Shown one piece after another: positions 25,917 through 35,637 of a DNA stretch of 42,745 nt; the first letter of the stretch is position 1; each line of letters starts with the position of its first letter. A program made the translations under genes and the position numbers. This DNA is from Leptospira sp. 96542 (GTDB lineage Bacteria; Spirochaetota; Leptospiria; Leptospirales; Leptospiraceae): NCBI GenBank assembly GCA_029310945.1, contig JARJFC010000036.1, forward strand, positions 1 to 42,745, given 5' to 3'. The notes under the pieces are model-generated. The model was not told where the DNA came from and did not search any database. It worked only from the letters and a program-made list of their open reading frames with translations.

Positions 25917-27722
25917 CTAATAAACTCGCCTAATAATTGATTCATAATCATCAAACTTTGATTTATTGGAAATAGCTGCATTCAACCGTTTATCTTTTTC
26001 GTTATCGTACCACCAATAATCTGTAGAAAAACTTTCGTCACCATATTTTCCAAGAGGATGATCTGGTATTCCATATTTTTGCCAGTATAAAAGTCTTGTG
26101 CTTGGTAAGTGCCATAATAAAACATACGGGTATTCTTTATAAACGATTCGATCTATTTCTTTTAAAATTTGATTTCGTGTTGATAGAGAGAACTCAAGCT
26201 TCTGTTTTTCGATCAATTTATCAACAGTAACATTTTTAAAACCCGGCAAGTTAGGTTGCCCCACTTCATCTGCATATTTTGAATACCATTGCGATTCTGG
26301 ATCTTTAAAAATACCAGAACCCCAGGCAGCCCATGTCATATCGAAATCGTATTTATCAACTCGTTCACTCCAGGCAGCCAAATCCAATGTATCAATCGAT
26401 GCACGTATCCCCACCTCTTTTGCTTTCTCCAAAAAGACTGTAAAATATTTTTCAGTTTTTTTATCCCGATCAAGAATAGAAAACTGAAAAGGTTTACCGT
26501 TTTTTTCGAGGATTCCGTCTTTGTTTGGTTTCCAACCTGCTTCAGCAAGCAAAGCCCGCGCCTTTTGGATATTAAATTCTGAAGGAGAATTGGGATTTTT
26601 TTCTCCGCCCAAATAAAAATCAGGGTAATAGCTATTAGTTGGATCATATTCACCATACGCCAATTTATCGATCATAAGTTTTCTATCAACGAGTAAGGTC
26701 ATCGCTTCACGAACCCTTCTGTCTGAAAAAATTTCACGACGGTTGTTCATTGCCCAACCTTGAAAACCAACGGGTTTTAAATTAAAAATTCTTTGTTTTA
26801 CTACCCAATTTTTTTCAAATACATCGCCCTTTGTTTCTTCTACCCAAACAAAAGCGGAATAGACTGGGTAAATATCAATATCGCCCTTTTTGAATGCTTG
26901 CAAGGCAACCGCTTCCTCATTATACACTTTATAAACAACCTGGTCAAAATTGTATCTGCCGTGGTTGAATGGATATGCACGTTGCCACCAATCACCTCTT
27001 CTTTCTAACTTTATATAACGATTTTTTTTTACTTCTTTGATTTTATAAGGCCCCGAAACTACAGGAAATTCCATATTCTCCTTATTAAAATCTTTGCCTT
27101 CAAAATGATGTTTCGGCAAAATAAAGATAGAAGATGCTATATCATTAAAATTATTCCAATGAACTTCCTTCGCTTCAAAACTCACGGTGTAATCGTCTTC
27201 TTTGATTGGTTTTTCGAAACGACTGAGTGAAATTCGGAACACGGCAGTTGCATTCTTTTTATCCATAATGGTATCATAAGTAAAGATAACATCATCTGCT
27301 GTCACTGGTCTGCCATCTGACCAACGAGCATTTTTATCTAAATAAAAAGTAAATTTTTTCTTATCATTTGAAATTTTCCAATCGCGTGCTAGGTGGGGGA
27401 TTGTCGCCAAAGTAAGAGGATCATATGCCGTCAGAGGTTCAAACAAACTGGTAAAAATCCTAGCTGTTGTTGTAAATTGGTCTAAATAATAATTTAGAGA
27501 TTTTGGAAATTGATGAGAATAAATCCGAATCATTCCTCCCTTTTTGGCGAGCGGACTTACCATGGGATTTTTTCTTTGCATTGCCGTAGGAATGCTTGCC
27601 AAATCACCAGTCCAGGGTTCATCCATAACCTTGGTTCCCATGTCACGAACACTTTCCTCTTCTGTACAAAACATCGTAAACATAAGCGAAAGGCAAAAAC
27701 TGAGTAAAACAATCTTGCGCAT
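25917..27722 (-). CDS. Peptide/nickel-type ABC transporter solute-binding lipoprotein
   Basis: The ATG at 27722 with an AAAGG site gives about 601 residues: MRKIVLLSFCLSLMFTMFC is a lipoprotein signal, then TEEESVRD. The mature part is a family 5 extracellular solute-binding protein: LFEPLTAYDPLTLATIPHLA, KKFTFYLDKNARWSDGRPVT, DDVIFTYDTIMDKKNA, VREAMTLLVDRKLMIDKLAY and FDMTWAAWGSGIF. These bind oligopeptides, sugars or nickel for an ABC importer. No permease or ATPase genes are adjacent, so it must share a transporter encoded elsewhere or act alone. It is the first gene of the unit that runs to pgeF. Confidence 0.88.
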   Translation of the reverse strand: MRKIVLLSFCLSLMFTMFCTEEESVRDMGTKVMDEPWTGDLASIPTAMQRKNPMVSPLAKKGGMIRIYSHQFPKSLNYYLDQFTTTARIFTSLFEPLTAYDPLTLATIPHLARDWKISNDKKKFTFYLDKNARWSDGRPVTADDVIFTYDTIMDKKNATAVFRISLSRFEKPIKEDDYTVSFEAKEVHWNNFNDIASSIFILPKHHFEGKDFNKENMEFPVVSGPYKIKEVKKNRYIKLERRGDWWQRAYPFNHGRYNFDQVVYKVYNEEAVALQAFKKGDIDIYPVYSAFVWVEETKGDVFEKNWVVKQRIFNLKPVGFQGWAMNNRREIFSDRRVREAMTLLVDRKLMIDKLAYGEYDPTNSYYPDFYLGGEKNPNSPSEFNIQKARALLAEAGWKPNKDGILEKNGKPFQFSILDRDKKTEKYFTVFLEKAKEVGIRASIDTLDLAAWSERVDKYDFDMTWAAWGSGIFKDPESQWYSKYADEVGQPNLPGFKNVTVDKLIEKQKLEFSLSTRNQILKEIDRIVYKEYPYVLLWHLPSTRLLYWQKYGIPDHPLGKYGDESFSTDYWWYDNEKDKRLNAAISNKSKFDDYESIIRRVY

Positions 27723-27755
27723 AATAAAACCTTTTTGTAACTTTTGAATTTCTAT

Positions 27756-29150
27756 ATGAAACATCCCTTCCATCAAATCCTTTTGTACGAGATTGACTCA
27801 AGGATTTTTTGTTCCGAAAAAAAAATGTCTTTGTTCGAAGGGATTCATTTTTTTTTGAATTCTCACGTTGGGTCTCTGGCGAATGAAATTTGGTGTATGG
27901 GAATTTGGAAAAATAGCAAAAAATCTGGTGAAATTGCAAGAACAGAGCGCAGTTTAATGCCTGAATTTTTGTTAGCAAATCCGAACCTATTACCCTCGGA
28001 TGTGTATGGCTCACCCTATTCTATTTTTGATTATGAACCAGACCCTTTGGTTTCGGATTTGGAAGGATTAAGATCCACGTATGACTTGTTATGTGCAAAA
28101 CAAAAAAAACTAATTTTAGATTTTGTCCCAAATCATATGGCAATTGATTCGATCCTTATAGAAAAGTATCCAGAACTTTTCCTAAAAGCTAATGATACTA
28201 TCCTAAATCAGAATAAATTTCAGCATCCAAATGGGTTTATCTATGCTCATGGGCGAGATCCTTTTTTTAACGGCTGGACGGATACAATCCAATGGGATTT
28301 CAGTAACCCAAACGTTGAAACTTTGCATATAGAAATCTTAAAAAAAATCAGCACTTATTGTGATGGTGTTCGCTGTGATATGGCTATGTTGCCCCTATTA
28401 AATGTTTTTAAAAAAACATTTAATAGGGCATCCAATTATCATTGGGATAAAGTGATTGGCGAAGTAAAAAAGTATAAACCAGATTTTAAGTTTTATGCCG
28501 AAGTCTATTGGGGTTTAGAAAATGAGCTAATCAACTTAGGTTTTGACGGAACATACAATAAAAATTTTTACGATAATTTAGAAAAACGTGAGTATGATCT
28601 TGTTTTCAGTGAATTTCATTCTGAAACTAAATCATTGGAGAAAAAAATATTTTTTATAGAAAACCATGATGAAAAAAGAGCATTCACTCAATTTGGAGAA
28701 AATTTAAAAAACTATTTTGCCCTTATTTGTTTTTTACCAGGAATTCATTTATTCCATCAAGGACAAGAATTTGGATTCAAAACAAAAATCCCTGTGCAAT
28801 TGATCAGAACCAAAAAAGAGGAAAATAACGAATCCGTACATTCATTTTATCAACGAGTTTTCTTAATTCTCAAACGAAGAGACAAAACCACTTTTTTAAT
28901 CACACCAAACTATTCCGAAATAAATCAAAGACATATACTCATTCGAATATTAAAATCTACAGATCAAACCGAATTATTTATTTGGAACCCAAACACTACA
29001 GAGGTTTCAGGTTGGATTCCGTATGAAAATGGTATCCATTATAAAAATACTCTAATTGAAGAAATTTCAAATCAAAGTTTCGCACAGCCAAAAAAGGAAC
29101 AAATGTATTTTTATCTAAAGCCTGGCGAAGCACAGTGGTTTATTTTTTAA
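27756..29150 (+). CDS. GH13-family glycosidase (alpha-amylase superfamily)
   Basis: From the ATG at 27756 the protein has about 464 residues. It shows the four GH13 blocks: LILDFVPNHMA (block I), GVRCDMAMLPLL (block II, catalytic Asp), KFYAEVYWGLE (block III, acid Glu) and FFIENHDEKRAF (block IV, Asp). A short beta domain follows. There is no signal peptide, so the enzyme acts on intracellular alpha-glucan or trehalose-type substrates. It is similar in outline to cytoplasmic amylases that share the GVRCDMAML box. The gene contains a 17-bp palindrome at 28393-28428. It diverges from the solute-binding lipoprotein and ends overlapping rel by 11 bases. Confidence 0.8.
   Translation: MKHPFHQILLYEIDSRIFCSEKKMSLFEGIHFFLNSHVGSLANEIWCMGIWKNSKKSGEIARTERSLMPEFLLANPNLLPSDVYGSPYSIFDYEPDPLVSDLEGLRSTYDLLCAKQKKLILDFVPNHMAIDSILIEKYPELFLKANDTILNQNKFQHPNGFIYAHGRDPFFNGWTDTIQWDFSNPNVETLHIEILKKISTYCDGVRCDMAMLPLLNVFKKTFNRASNYHWDKVIGEVKKYKPDFKFYAEVYWGLENELINLGFDGTYNKNFYDNLEKREYDLVFSEFHSETKSLEKKIFFIENHDEKRAFTQFGENLKNYFALICFLPGIHLFHQGQEFGFKTKIPVQLIRTKKEENNESVHSFYQRVFLILKRRDKTTFLITPNYSEINQRHILIRILKSTDQTELFIWNPNTTEVSGWIPYENGIHYKNTLIEEISNQSFAQPKKEQMYFYLKPGEAQWFIF
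28393..28428. repeat. 17-bp palindrome inside the GH13 gene
   Basis: CCCTATTAAATGTTTTT (28393-28409) and AAAAACATTTAATAGGG (28412-28428) are perfect complements around two A residues. In RNA this makes a long hairpin in the middle of the coding region, just after the block II codons. Confidence 0.85.
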
Positions 29151-31197
29151 CCCTTTCTGCAAAAACTACACCTTGGATCATTCTTAAATTTTCTAATATT
29201 TCTTTCAGCTGGTCTAAATGATCTACTTCCAACATAAACTTTGCTGTGAGCATACCGCTGGGATTTGAAGAGGCTCCCGCTTCCAAAATATTTGTTTCTG
29301 TGCTAGATATTGATTCAACCATCGACAAATAAATTCCTTGTACATCCTTTGCCCGAACTTCGATTTGAATGGGAATTGGTTCTCCTGGCCCATCCCACCT
29401 AACAGGAATTGTCTTCATCCATTCCAATTGATTTTTTGCTGTAGTACAATCTTTTTTATGAACACTCACCCCCCTTCCCCGGGTGATAAAACCAATGATT
29501 TCGTCGCCAGGAATGGGAGTACAACAGGATGCTATCCTCACTGGCACATCATTCCAACCTGCCACAGAAATTCCAAATTCCTTTTTTTCTTCCCTATTTG
29601 GATGCGTTTTGCTCTGTGTTTTTTTGATTTTTACCTTTTTTATTTCCTTTAAGGTATTTTCATCTATTGTTTGCGTACTATTCTCGAGTACAGAAGCGAT
29701 TGTTTCTTTTTGAGTCTCTTCTTGGAGTTTTCTAAAATAGGCTCTTAATTTTTGCCTTGCTCCTGAAGTTTTAACGATCCTGAGCCAGATTGGAGAGGGT
29801 TTCGAATTTTTTTCAGTGATGATTTCAACTTGGTCTCCAGATTTTAATTCTGTTCTAAGTGTCACCATACGACCGTTAATTTTTCCTCCTCTTGCATGTA
29901 AGCCGATATCGGTATGAATACGAAACGCATAATCGAGAACAGTAGCTCCTTTTGGCATCTCCACAATTTCCCCTTTTGGAGTGAAAACGAAAACCTCATC
30001 TTCATGCAGATCATATTGCAATTCTTCCATAAACTCTTTTGAGTCAAGACTTGGGTCATGCCATGATTTCAGAATTTCCAACCATTTCATGCGAAATGCA
30101 TTTTCGACACCTTGCGAAAGTATAACGGAGGAACGACTTACATTTGTTGATTCTTTGTATGCCCAATGTGCTGCCACTCCATTCTCTGCAATGGCATTCA
30201 TTTCTTTTGTTCTAATTTGTACTTCCATGGGACGCCCGTCTGGTCCAAATACAGTTGTATGTAAAGATTGGTATAAATTGGTTTTTGGTGTGGCTATATA
30301 ATCCTTAAAACGTCCAGGGATTGGAGTCCAAAGAGTGTGAACGATTCCAAGAACCCCATAACAATCTTTAATTTCATTTGTAATGATCCGAACGGCTCTT
30401 AAATCAAAAATTTCAGAAAATGATTTCTCTTTGGTAACCATTTTACGATAAATCGAATAAAAATGTTTTGCTCGGCCATCAATTCTCGCATCAATGCTAA
30501 TTTCAGCTAACCTTTGTTTTAGAATAATTTTTATTTTTTCAATGTATTCATCACGTTCCGACTTTTTTGCTGACACTCGTTTTTTAATTTCTTGGTATTC
30601 AGTAGGATGTAATGATTGGAATGCTAAGTCTTCCAATTCAAATTTCACTTTATAAACACCTAATCTTCCTGCAATGGGAGCATACAAAGATAAAACTTCT
30701 TTTGCTATCCGTTTTTGTTTTTCCTCAGGTTGGTATTTTAAAGTCCGAACGTTATGGGTTTTATCAGCAAGTTTGATAAGCATTACGCGAACATCTTTAA
30801 TTGTTGCGAGTAACATTTTACGGATATTTTCAGCAGCTTCGGTTTCTTTCGATTGTGATTTAATTTCAGAAATTTTAGTTACGCCTTCTACTAAGTCGGC
30901 GATATCTTCTCCAAATTCCTTAGCCATATCATCTTTCGAATAACTAGTGTCTTCAACTACATCATGCAAAAGTCCTGCTGCAATCGCACGTTCATCAAGC
31001 CCAAGCTCATCCAATATGGAGGCTACATTCATCGGATGTATGATATATGGTTCACCCGACAGTCGTTTTTGACCATCGTGCATTTTGTAAGCCAAGTCAT
31101 AGGCTTTTTGAACAAACGAAGATTTTTCGCTACCAAGTCGTCTGTCTATTGCATCAAATAACTCTTGTTTGTCTTGAATATCCTGGTATAATCCCAT
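29140..31197 (-). CDS. rel: Bifunctional (p)ppGpp synthetase/hydrolase
   Basis: A 685-residue Rel/SpoT-type enzyme. The HD hydrolase domain shows RLSGEPYIIHPMNVASIL and GLLHDVVEDTSYS (about 44-105). The synthetase domain has FSEIFDLRAVRIIT, PGRFKDYIATPKTN and YQSLHTTVFGPDGR (about 260-320). TGS (VFTPKGEIVEMPKGATVLDY) and a C-terminal ACT domain follow. Both catalytic domains look intact, so it should make and break the stringent-response alarmone. It shares one base with the nadC stop (TAATG), so it is co-transcribed with nadC. The 3' end runs 11 bases into the convergent GH13 gene. Confidence 0.95.
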   Translation of the reverse strand: MGLYQDIQDKQELFDAIDRRLGSEKSSFVQKAYDLAYKMHDGQKRLSGEPYIIHPMNVASILDELGLDERAIAAGLLHDVVEDTSYSKDDMAKEFGEDIADLVEGVTKISEIKSQSKETEAAENIRKMLLATIKDVRVMLIKLADKTHNVRTLKYQPEEKQKRIAKEVLSLYAPIAGRLGVYKVKFELEDLAFQSLHPTEYQEIKKRVSAKKSERDEYIEKIKIILKQRLAEISIDARIDGRAKHFYSIYRKMVTKEKSFSEIFDLRAVRIITNEIKDCYGVLGIVHTLWTPIPGRFKDYIATPKTNLYQSLHTTVFGPDGRPMEVQIRTKEMNAIAENGVAAHWAYKESTNVSRSSVILSQGVENAFRMKWLEILKSWHDPSLDSKEFMEELQYDLHEDEVFVFTPKGEIVEMPKGATVLDYAFRIHTDIGLHARGGKINGRMVTLRTELKSGDQVEIITEKNSKPSPIWLRIVKTSGARQKLRAYFRKLQEETQKETIASVLENSTQTIDENTLKEIKKVKIKKTQSKTHPNREEKKEFGISVAGWNDVPVRIASCCTPIPGDEIIGFITRGRGVSVHKKDCTTAKNQLEWMKTIPVRWDGPGEPIPIQIEVRAKDVQGIYLSMVESISSTETNILEAGASSNPSGMLTAKFMLEVDHLDQLKEILENLRMIQGVVFAERVKK

Positions 31198-32060
31198 TAT
31201 ACAAGATCCAATCCAATGTCTAAAAATTTTACTGTGTGAGTGAGGTAACCCATACTCACACCAATATCGCTAAATTTGGATAAAAACTGCAATTTTTCAG
31301 GGGTTATCCCCCCCGAACATTCAATCCTAACTTCTGGAGCTTCTGATTTGATTTTATTTATGGCAGTAGTTGTATCAGCTTCATTAAAATTATCTAATAG
31401 TATAATATCTGGCTTCGAACGTATTGCTTCCTCCAATTGAAAAAGTCCATCTATTTCCAATTCAATTTTTTTGCCTGGATTTTTAGTCCGAATAAACGCA
31501 ACAGCATTCTCAATAGAACCTGCTTTGTGAATATGATTGTCTTTTAGCATAGCCATATCTGACAAATGTATGCGATGATTCGCCCCTCCACCAATATAGA
31601 CTGCATATTTTGCCAATTTGCGATAACCAGGGAGCGTTTTTCTTGTATCCAATATGAGTAAGTTTGGGTAAAGGTCTTTCACCTTACAGGCATTTGTGGA
31701 TATTCCGGAAAGGTATTGGATAAAATTCAAAAGGATCCTCTCCATCTTCAAAAGATTGGCAAGTGAACCTTCGAAACGCCCAATGAGACTCCCCCGTTGT
31801 AATTTTGCCCCATCCTGCAATGATTGATGCCACAATAAATTGGATTTTGTTTTGGAAATCAAACACTCAATGACCTGTGTTCCACAAAGGACCCCAAACT
31901 CACGAGCTACTAAATTTGCGGAACAGGTTTCATCCTTTGTGAACAAACTATCCGTAGTGATGTCGCCTTCTGGCAAATCTTCCGCTAGAGCTAAACTTAC
32001 GAGTGCGTCAAAATCCTTTGTTTCTATTTTTGTAATGGGTTCGGTATAACCTCGGATCAT
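31197..32060 (-). CDS. nadC: Nicotinate-nucleotide pyrophosphorylase (carboxylating)
   Basis: A 287-residue quinolinate phosphoribosyltransferase. The ATG at 32060 is chosen because GGAGG lies seven bases ahead of it; a longer frame would start inside that site. Signatures: ALAEDLPEGDITTDSLF, LNFIQYLSGIST, ILDTRKTLPGYRKLAKYAV, GGGANHRIHLSDMAMLKDNH and RIECSGGITPEKL, with the Arg/Lys/His set that binds quinolinate and PRPP. It makes nicotinate mononucleotide for NAD. nadB and nadA are not in the window. A strong terminator lies just upstream, so the promoter of nadC-rel must be very short or in the terminator loop region. Confidence 0.96.
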   Translation of the reverse strand: MIRGYTEPITKIETKDFDALVSLALAEDLPEGDITTDSLFTKDETCSANLVAREFGVLCGTQVIECLISKTKSNLLWHQSLQDGAKLQRGSLIGRFEGSLANLLKMERILLNFIQYLSGISTNACKVKDLYPNLLILDTRKTLPGYRKLAKYAVYIGGGANHRIHLSDMAMLKDNHIHKAGSIENAVAFIRTKNPGKKIELEIDGLFQLEEAIRSKPDIILLDNFNEADTTTAINKIKSEAPEVRIECSGGITPEKLQFLSKFSDIGVSMGYLTHTVKFLDIGLDLV

Positions 32061-32077
32061 TGTATCCTCCATTGTTC

Positions 32078-32112
32078 AAAAAAAAAGGCTGTCAGATCGA
32101 CAGCCTTTTTTT
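32078..32112. terminator. Bidirectional-type terminator downstream of the LysM gene
   Basis: GGCTGTC (32087-32093) pairs with GACAGCC (32099-32105) around AGATC, flanked by nine A residues on the left and seven T residues on the right. It ends transcription of 32132-33532 on the minus strand just before nadC. Confidence 0.9.
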
Positions 32113-32131
32113 CCAGTCACGAAAACAATTC

Positions 32132-33532
32132 TTATTTTTTTGGCGCTTTGCCAATCTTCCCTGTTTTAGGAGGGATATTGAGTTTTTGTTTTGGATAGAT
32201 TAAGTTTTTATTCTTGATGGTTTTGCGGTTTGCTTCGAAAATCCTAGGCCAAAGTTTTGCATCAGAGTAAACTTCTTCCCTTTCTGCAATCCGCCAGAGA
32301 CAATCAGCTGGATTTGATTTTTCTACCGTATATCGTTTCCAACCATTTGATAATTCTTCAATTTGCGATGAAGTAGTCTGTTCTTCCGTAGTCGCTTCCA
32401 TTCCATCCTCACCAACGGCACTACGATCTTTCGCATTATTGGCTACAGTTGTCGATTTACCTTTAAGAGCTTCCACTTGGTCGATGGAAATCTCAGCCAA
32501 ACGAATGGCCTCTTCCGATTGGGCAATGGAATCTTCAAATTTTTCCTGCTCTAAAAGGGCAGAGGAAGATTGTAAAGATTCATTTGATGCACCGATATTT
32601 TCTTCGGCACTCACATACGATTCTTTTTTATCCGATTTTAAATAGGTTTCTTTATTTAACTCGCCGAAACGCGCATTTGCGTCTTCCACAACGTCCTTTG
32701 CTTGGCCATTGCGATTCCCTGCATGTTCTCTCACAACCGTTGCAAGGAGTGCTACAGAAGCTTCTCTTGCTGATTTGATTTTTTCTTCTGCAGATTTTAA
32801 TTTTCCTGCATCAATGTCTTCTTTTGCAGATTGGATTTTTGCCCTTTCGTCTTCCACAGCCGTATTGGTTCCGTTCGAATACGCAGATGCTTTTGCCAAA
32901 ACGGCTTCCACTTCATCAGCTTCACTGCGCAAGGCAGCTGCTCTTTCGGTAGAAGCGCTGAGGGCTGTTCCGCCGAAGGAGGATGCTTCTCTATAATGAT
33001 TGTATGCATCTTCATATTCTTGCAAAGCAAGGGTTCGTTTTAATGCTTTTGCATTTTCGTCTTTGTCTTCACGCAAGTATTCAGCTAAACTTGCATCGGC
33101 CAAAGCCAATTTAGAATCGCCAGCTTCGCGTGCATCCGTTGCCTTTTTGAAATCCTCTGCTGCATACTCACCCGCATTGGCTTCCGTTGCTCTGTCAAGG
33201 GTTAATACTGCATCTTCCCGTGTACCCGCCGTGAGTTTGGGAAGGGTTTTTTCTAGTGCATCATAAGCTTTGGAGATCGCATAATCAGCACTTTTACGTG
33301 ATTCAGATGCTTTGCTTTCAGATGCGAAATTGTTTGCTTCCACCAAACTTTTTTTGGCGTCTGCAAATTCTTCAGGTGCGAATTCTTCCGCAGCCAAGCT
33401 TTCTGCTCTTTCAACTTGCGTTTTTGCCAACGCTAATTTTTCCAACGGTAATTCTTCTGCGCAATTGATCAAACCAAAAGAAACCAATGCCAAAGCCAAG
33501 AGAAAGACGTTTGTCTTTTTCCTATGTAACAT
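32132..33532 (-). CDS. LysM-domain lipoprotein with Ala/Glu-rich helical repeats
   Basis: A 466-residue lipoprotein: MLHRKKTNVFLLALALVSFG then LINC as lipobox. Residues 30-340 are a series of helical units with repeated A-x-x-x-L/A-x-x-A spacing (EEFAPEEFADAKKSLVEA, GEYAAEDFKKATDAREAG, ENIGASNESLQSSSALLEQE), like DUF4398-type repeats. The last 70 residues form a LysM domain (YTVEKSNPADCLWRIAERE ... LWPRIFEANRKTIKNKN, LIYPKQKLNIP) that binds peptidoglycan. It probably tethers a membrane to the cell wall. It stands between the STAS gene and a strong terminator. Confidence 0.85.
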   Translation of the reverse strand: MLHRKKTNVFLLALALVSFGLINCAEELPLEKLALAKTQVERAESLAAEEFAPEEFADAKKSLVEANNFASESKASESRKSADYAISKAYDALEKTLPKLTAGTREDAVLTLDRATEANAGEYAAEDFKKATDAREAGDSKLALADASLAEYLREDKDENAKALKRTLALQEYEDAYNHYREASSFGGTALSASTERAAALRSEADEVEAVLAKASAYSNGTNTAVEDERAKIQSAKEDIDAGKLKSAEEKIKSAREASVALLATVVREHAGNRNGQAKDVVEDANARFGELNKETYLKSDKKESYVSAEENIGASNESLQSSSALLEQEKFEDSIAQSEEAIRLAEISIDQVEALKGKSTTVANNAKDRSAVGEDGMEATTEEQTTSSQIEELSNGWKRYTVEKSNPADCLWRIAEREEVYSDAKLWPRIFEANRKTIKNKNLIYPKQKLNIPPKTGKIGKAPKK

Positions 33533-33596
33533 AAACTACTCCTTATGCAACGAGGGGATTATAAAAGAGGGAAAAAGCGAAATTCGCTCTCCCCTT

Positions 33597-33932
33597 CTAT
33601 TTGAAAGCTGCTGTAGCTTCGTCTTCGCTATCAAAAATTTCAAAAAACGAGGTTAACTTTGTCAGTTCAAAAACCTTTCTGACAGAACCTGCAACATTGA
33701 TAATCTTGAGTCCACCTTGGTATTTTTTCAAGTTGGACAAACTCGAAATCAAGGCTCCAATTCCAGAGGAATCGATGTAGGAAACTTTTTCAAGGTTGAT
33801 GACGATGCAGTATTTTTGTTCTTCGATCAATTTTGCAATAACATCTTTGATCTCAGGTGCGTTATAAAGGTCGATCTCCCCGTTGATATCGAGGACTACG
33901 ATTTTATCTTTTTCCCTTCTAGTGATTTCCAT
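33597..33932 (-). CDS. STAS-domain anti-sigma factor antagonist
   Basis: A 111-residue SpoIIAA/RsbV-type STAS domain. INGEIDLYNAPEIKDVI opens the fold and VSYIDSSGIGALISSL has the conserved DSSG serine (55 or 56) that a partner kinase would phosphorylate; GLKIINVAGSVRKVFELTKL follows. It should bind an anti-sigma kinase of the RsbW type when unphosphorylated. No such kinase or phosphatase is adjacent, so its partner lies elsewhere. It is separated by 64 bases from the LysM gene on the same strand. Confidence 0.9.
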   Translation of the reverse strand: MEITRREKDKIVVLDINGEIDLYNAPEIKDVIAKLIEEQKYCIVINLEKVSYIDSSGIGALISSLSNLKKYQGGLKIINVAGSVRKVFELTKLTSFFEIFDSEDEATAAFK

Positions 33933-34025
33933 GTGTGTCTAGAGACTCCTCAGTGAAGCTACAATCAATGTAGAAATGACGGTACAATTGCATTCAAAAA
34001 AATCGGGTACGTCAACCTAATAATT

Positions 34026-35141
34026 TTAACGAGTAAACAAATTTTTCCAATGTGTATAAAAGTCGGAAAATTCAGCTTTCCTAATGGAATTTTGCATGTT
34101 TTCCATAAACTTGTTCATAAAATATAAGTTATGATAGGTGGATAGACTAAACGCGGTGAGTTCCTTCACCTTGTGGAGATGTCTGATATAACCCAAACTG
34201 TAATTTTTACAAACCTTACATTGGCATTGAGGATCAATGGGGGTTTCATCCAAACGATGGGATTCATTGCGCAAATTCACCTTCCCATAAGAAGTAAATA
34301 CTTGCCCGTTCCTTGCGTTCCTTGTAGGAAGGACACAGTCAAACATATCAATTCCATTACGAACACCTTCCAAAATATCCACAACCGTTCCCACACCCAT
34401 AAGATACCGAGGCCTTCCGTTGTCCATATATGGGGCAAGGGATTCCAGGATGCGAACATACTCTTCCCGTGGCTCACCCACACTGAGGCCACCAAAAGCA
34501 ATTCCTGGGAATGGTAGTTCTTGCAAGGTGTCCAAACTCTGTTTTCGGAGGGATTCATTGACACCACCCTGTACAATGGGAAAGAGATTTTGACCATTTG
34601 GATCTTCCATCCAATACTCATAACTTTCTTTTGCCCAACGATGTGTTCGGTCAAGAGCCAACTGCAATCGATCGATTGTACTCCCGTAGGGTGCACAATC
34701 ATCCAGTACCATCATGATATCCGAACCGATTGATTTTTGAACATCGATCACTGACTTTGGCGTGAATTTATGATGGCTGCCATCGATATGAGATTGGAAA
34801 CGAACACCATCCTCTTCAAATTTGAATAAACTTGCCAAACTAAATACTTGGAACCCACCCGAATCAGTCAGTAAGGCTCTATCGTATGCCATAAATTTTT
34901 TTAAGCCATGGAAGTGATCAAGTACCTCCTTACCAGGTTTCAAATAGAGATGGTAGGTGTTTGCCAAAATGAGTTTGTAATCAAGCTCAATGATATCTTC
35001 AGAAGTGAGTGACTTCACACTCCCTCGTGTACCCACAGGCATAAAGACAGGAGTCTGGATGGTTTGGGATCCAAGGAGGAGCTCGCCCGTCCTTGCAAAA
35101 CTAGAGTGGTCTCTTTCCTTTTCTTTAAAAATAGAACTCAC
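34026..35141 (-). CDS. tgt: Queuine tRNA-ribosyltransferase
   Basis: A 371-residue tRNA-guanine transglycosylase. [31 protein letters not shown] and [13 protein letters not shown] (D93) shape the base pocket. [17 protein letters not shown] has the nucleophilic Asp, and [18 protein letters not shown] is the zinc site (C-x-C-x2-C plus a later His). It swaps G34 for a queuine precursor in Asp, Asn, His and Tyr tRNAs. It overlaps the end of the Fur-family gene by four bases, so its translation depends on that of the regulator. Confidence 0.97.
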   Translation of the reverse strand: MSSIFKEKERDHSSFARTGELLLGSQTIQTPVFMPVGTRGSVKSLTSEDIIELDYKLILANTYHLYLKPGKEVLDHFHGLKKFMAYDRALLTDSGGFQVFSLASLFKFEEDGVRFQSHIDGSHHKFTPKSVIDVQKSIGSDIMMVLDDCAPYGSTIDRLQLALDRTHRWAKESYEYWMEDPNGQNLFPIVQGGVNESLRKQSLDTLQELPFPGIAFGGLSVGEPREEYVRILESLAPYMDNGRPRYLMGVGTVVDILEGVRNGIDMFDCVLPTRNARNGQVFTSYGKVNLRNESHRLDETPIDPQCQCKVCKNYSLGYIRHLHKVKELTAFSLSTYHNLYFMNKFMENMQNSIRKAEFSDFYTHWKNLFTR

Positions 35142-35602
35142 TCTTTTTTATTATTATATTCGCAATTCGCAAAATTCACACAATTTCCGAAAATATTCAA
35201 ACTATGCCCTGTGATGGTAAATCCATTTTCATTCGCAGCTTTGTTTTGGAGTTCTTCGATCCGTTCATCAATGAATTCAACAATCCGCCCACATTGCATA
35301 CAAATGATATGATCATGGTGTTCATGCCCGATGATATGTTCGTAATATTTATAATCCTTCCCAAAATCATGTTCTTCGAGGAGTCCTGCCTCCACCATAA
35401 TGGCGAGGATACGATAGATGGTTGCTTTGGAGATTCGATCCTTATTGTCTTTGAGTTCATCCAAAAGACCTTCCGCAGTGAAGTGATTGTGGGATGAAAA
35501 AATTTTCTGCGCCACAAGCAATCGTTGGTTTGTGATTTTTAATCCCTTTTCTTTTAGATAGTCCTCAAAGGCGGACATTTCTTTTTTAGTGTCTTCGTTC
35601 AT
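35138..35602 (-). CDS. Fur-family metal or peroxide regulator
   Basis: I use the ATG at 35602 (GGAA in front), giving 154 residues; longer versions overlap the lipoprotein gene upstream. [20 protein letters not shown] starts the winged helix, [20 protein letters not shown] is the recognition helix region, and [21 protein letters not shown] is the metal-binding hinge. A structural zinc site is likely formed by CMQC and the C-terminal NCVNFANC pair. The sequence does not settle between Fur, PerR and Zur. Coupling to tgt is an uncommon pairing. No Fur box was identified in its own leader. Confidence 0.88.
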   Translation of the reverse strand: MNEDTKKEMSAFEDYLKEKGLKITNQRLLVAQKIFSSHNHFTAEGLLDELKDNKDRISKATIYRILAIMVEAGLLEEHDFGKDYKYYEHIIGHEHHDHIICMQCGRIVEFIDERIEELQNKAANENGFTITGHSLNIFGNCVNFANCEYNNKKE

Positions 35603-35637
35603 CGAATGTTCCAAGGTCGATCTCCTCTGGTTTAGAC

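Noticed and set aside
33567..33597. Hairpin AGCGAA/TTCGCT between STAS and LysM genes as a terminator
   Set aside because: The stem is only six pairs with mismatches outside it and no proper T run follows on the minus strand.
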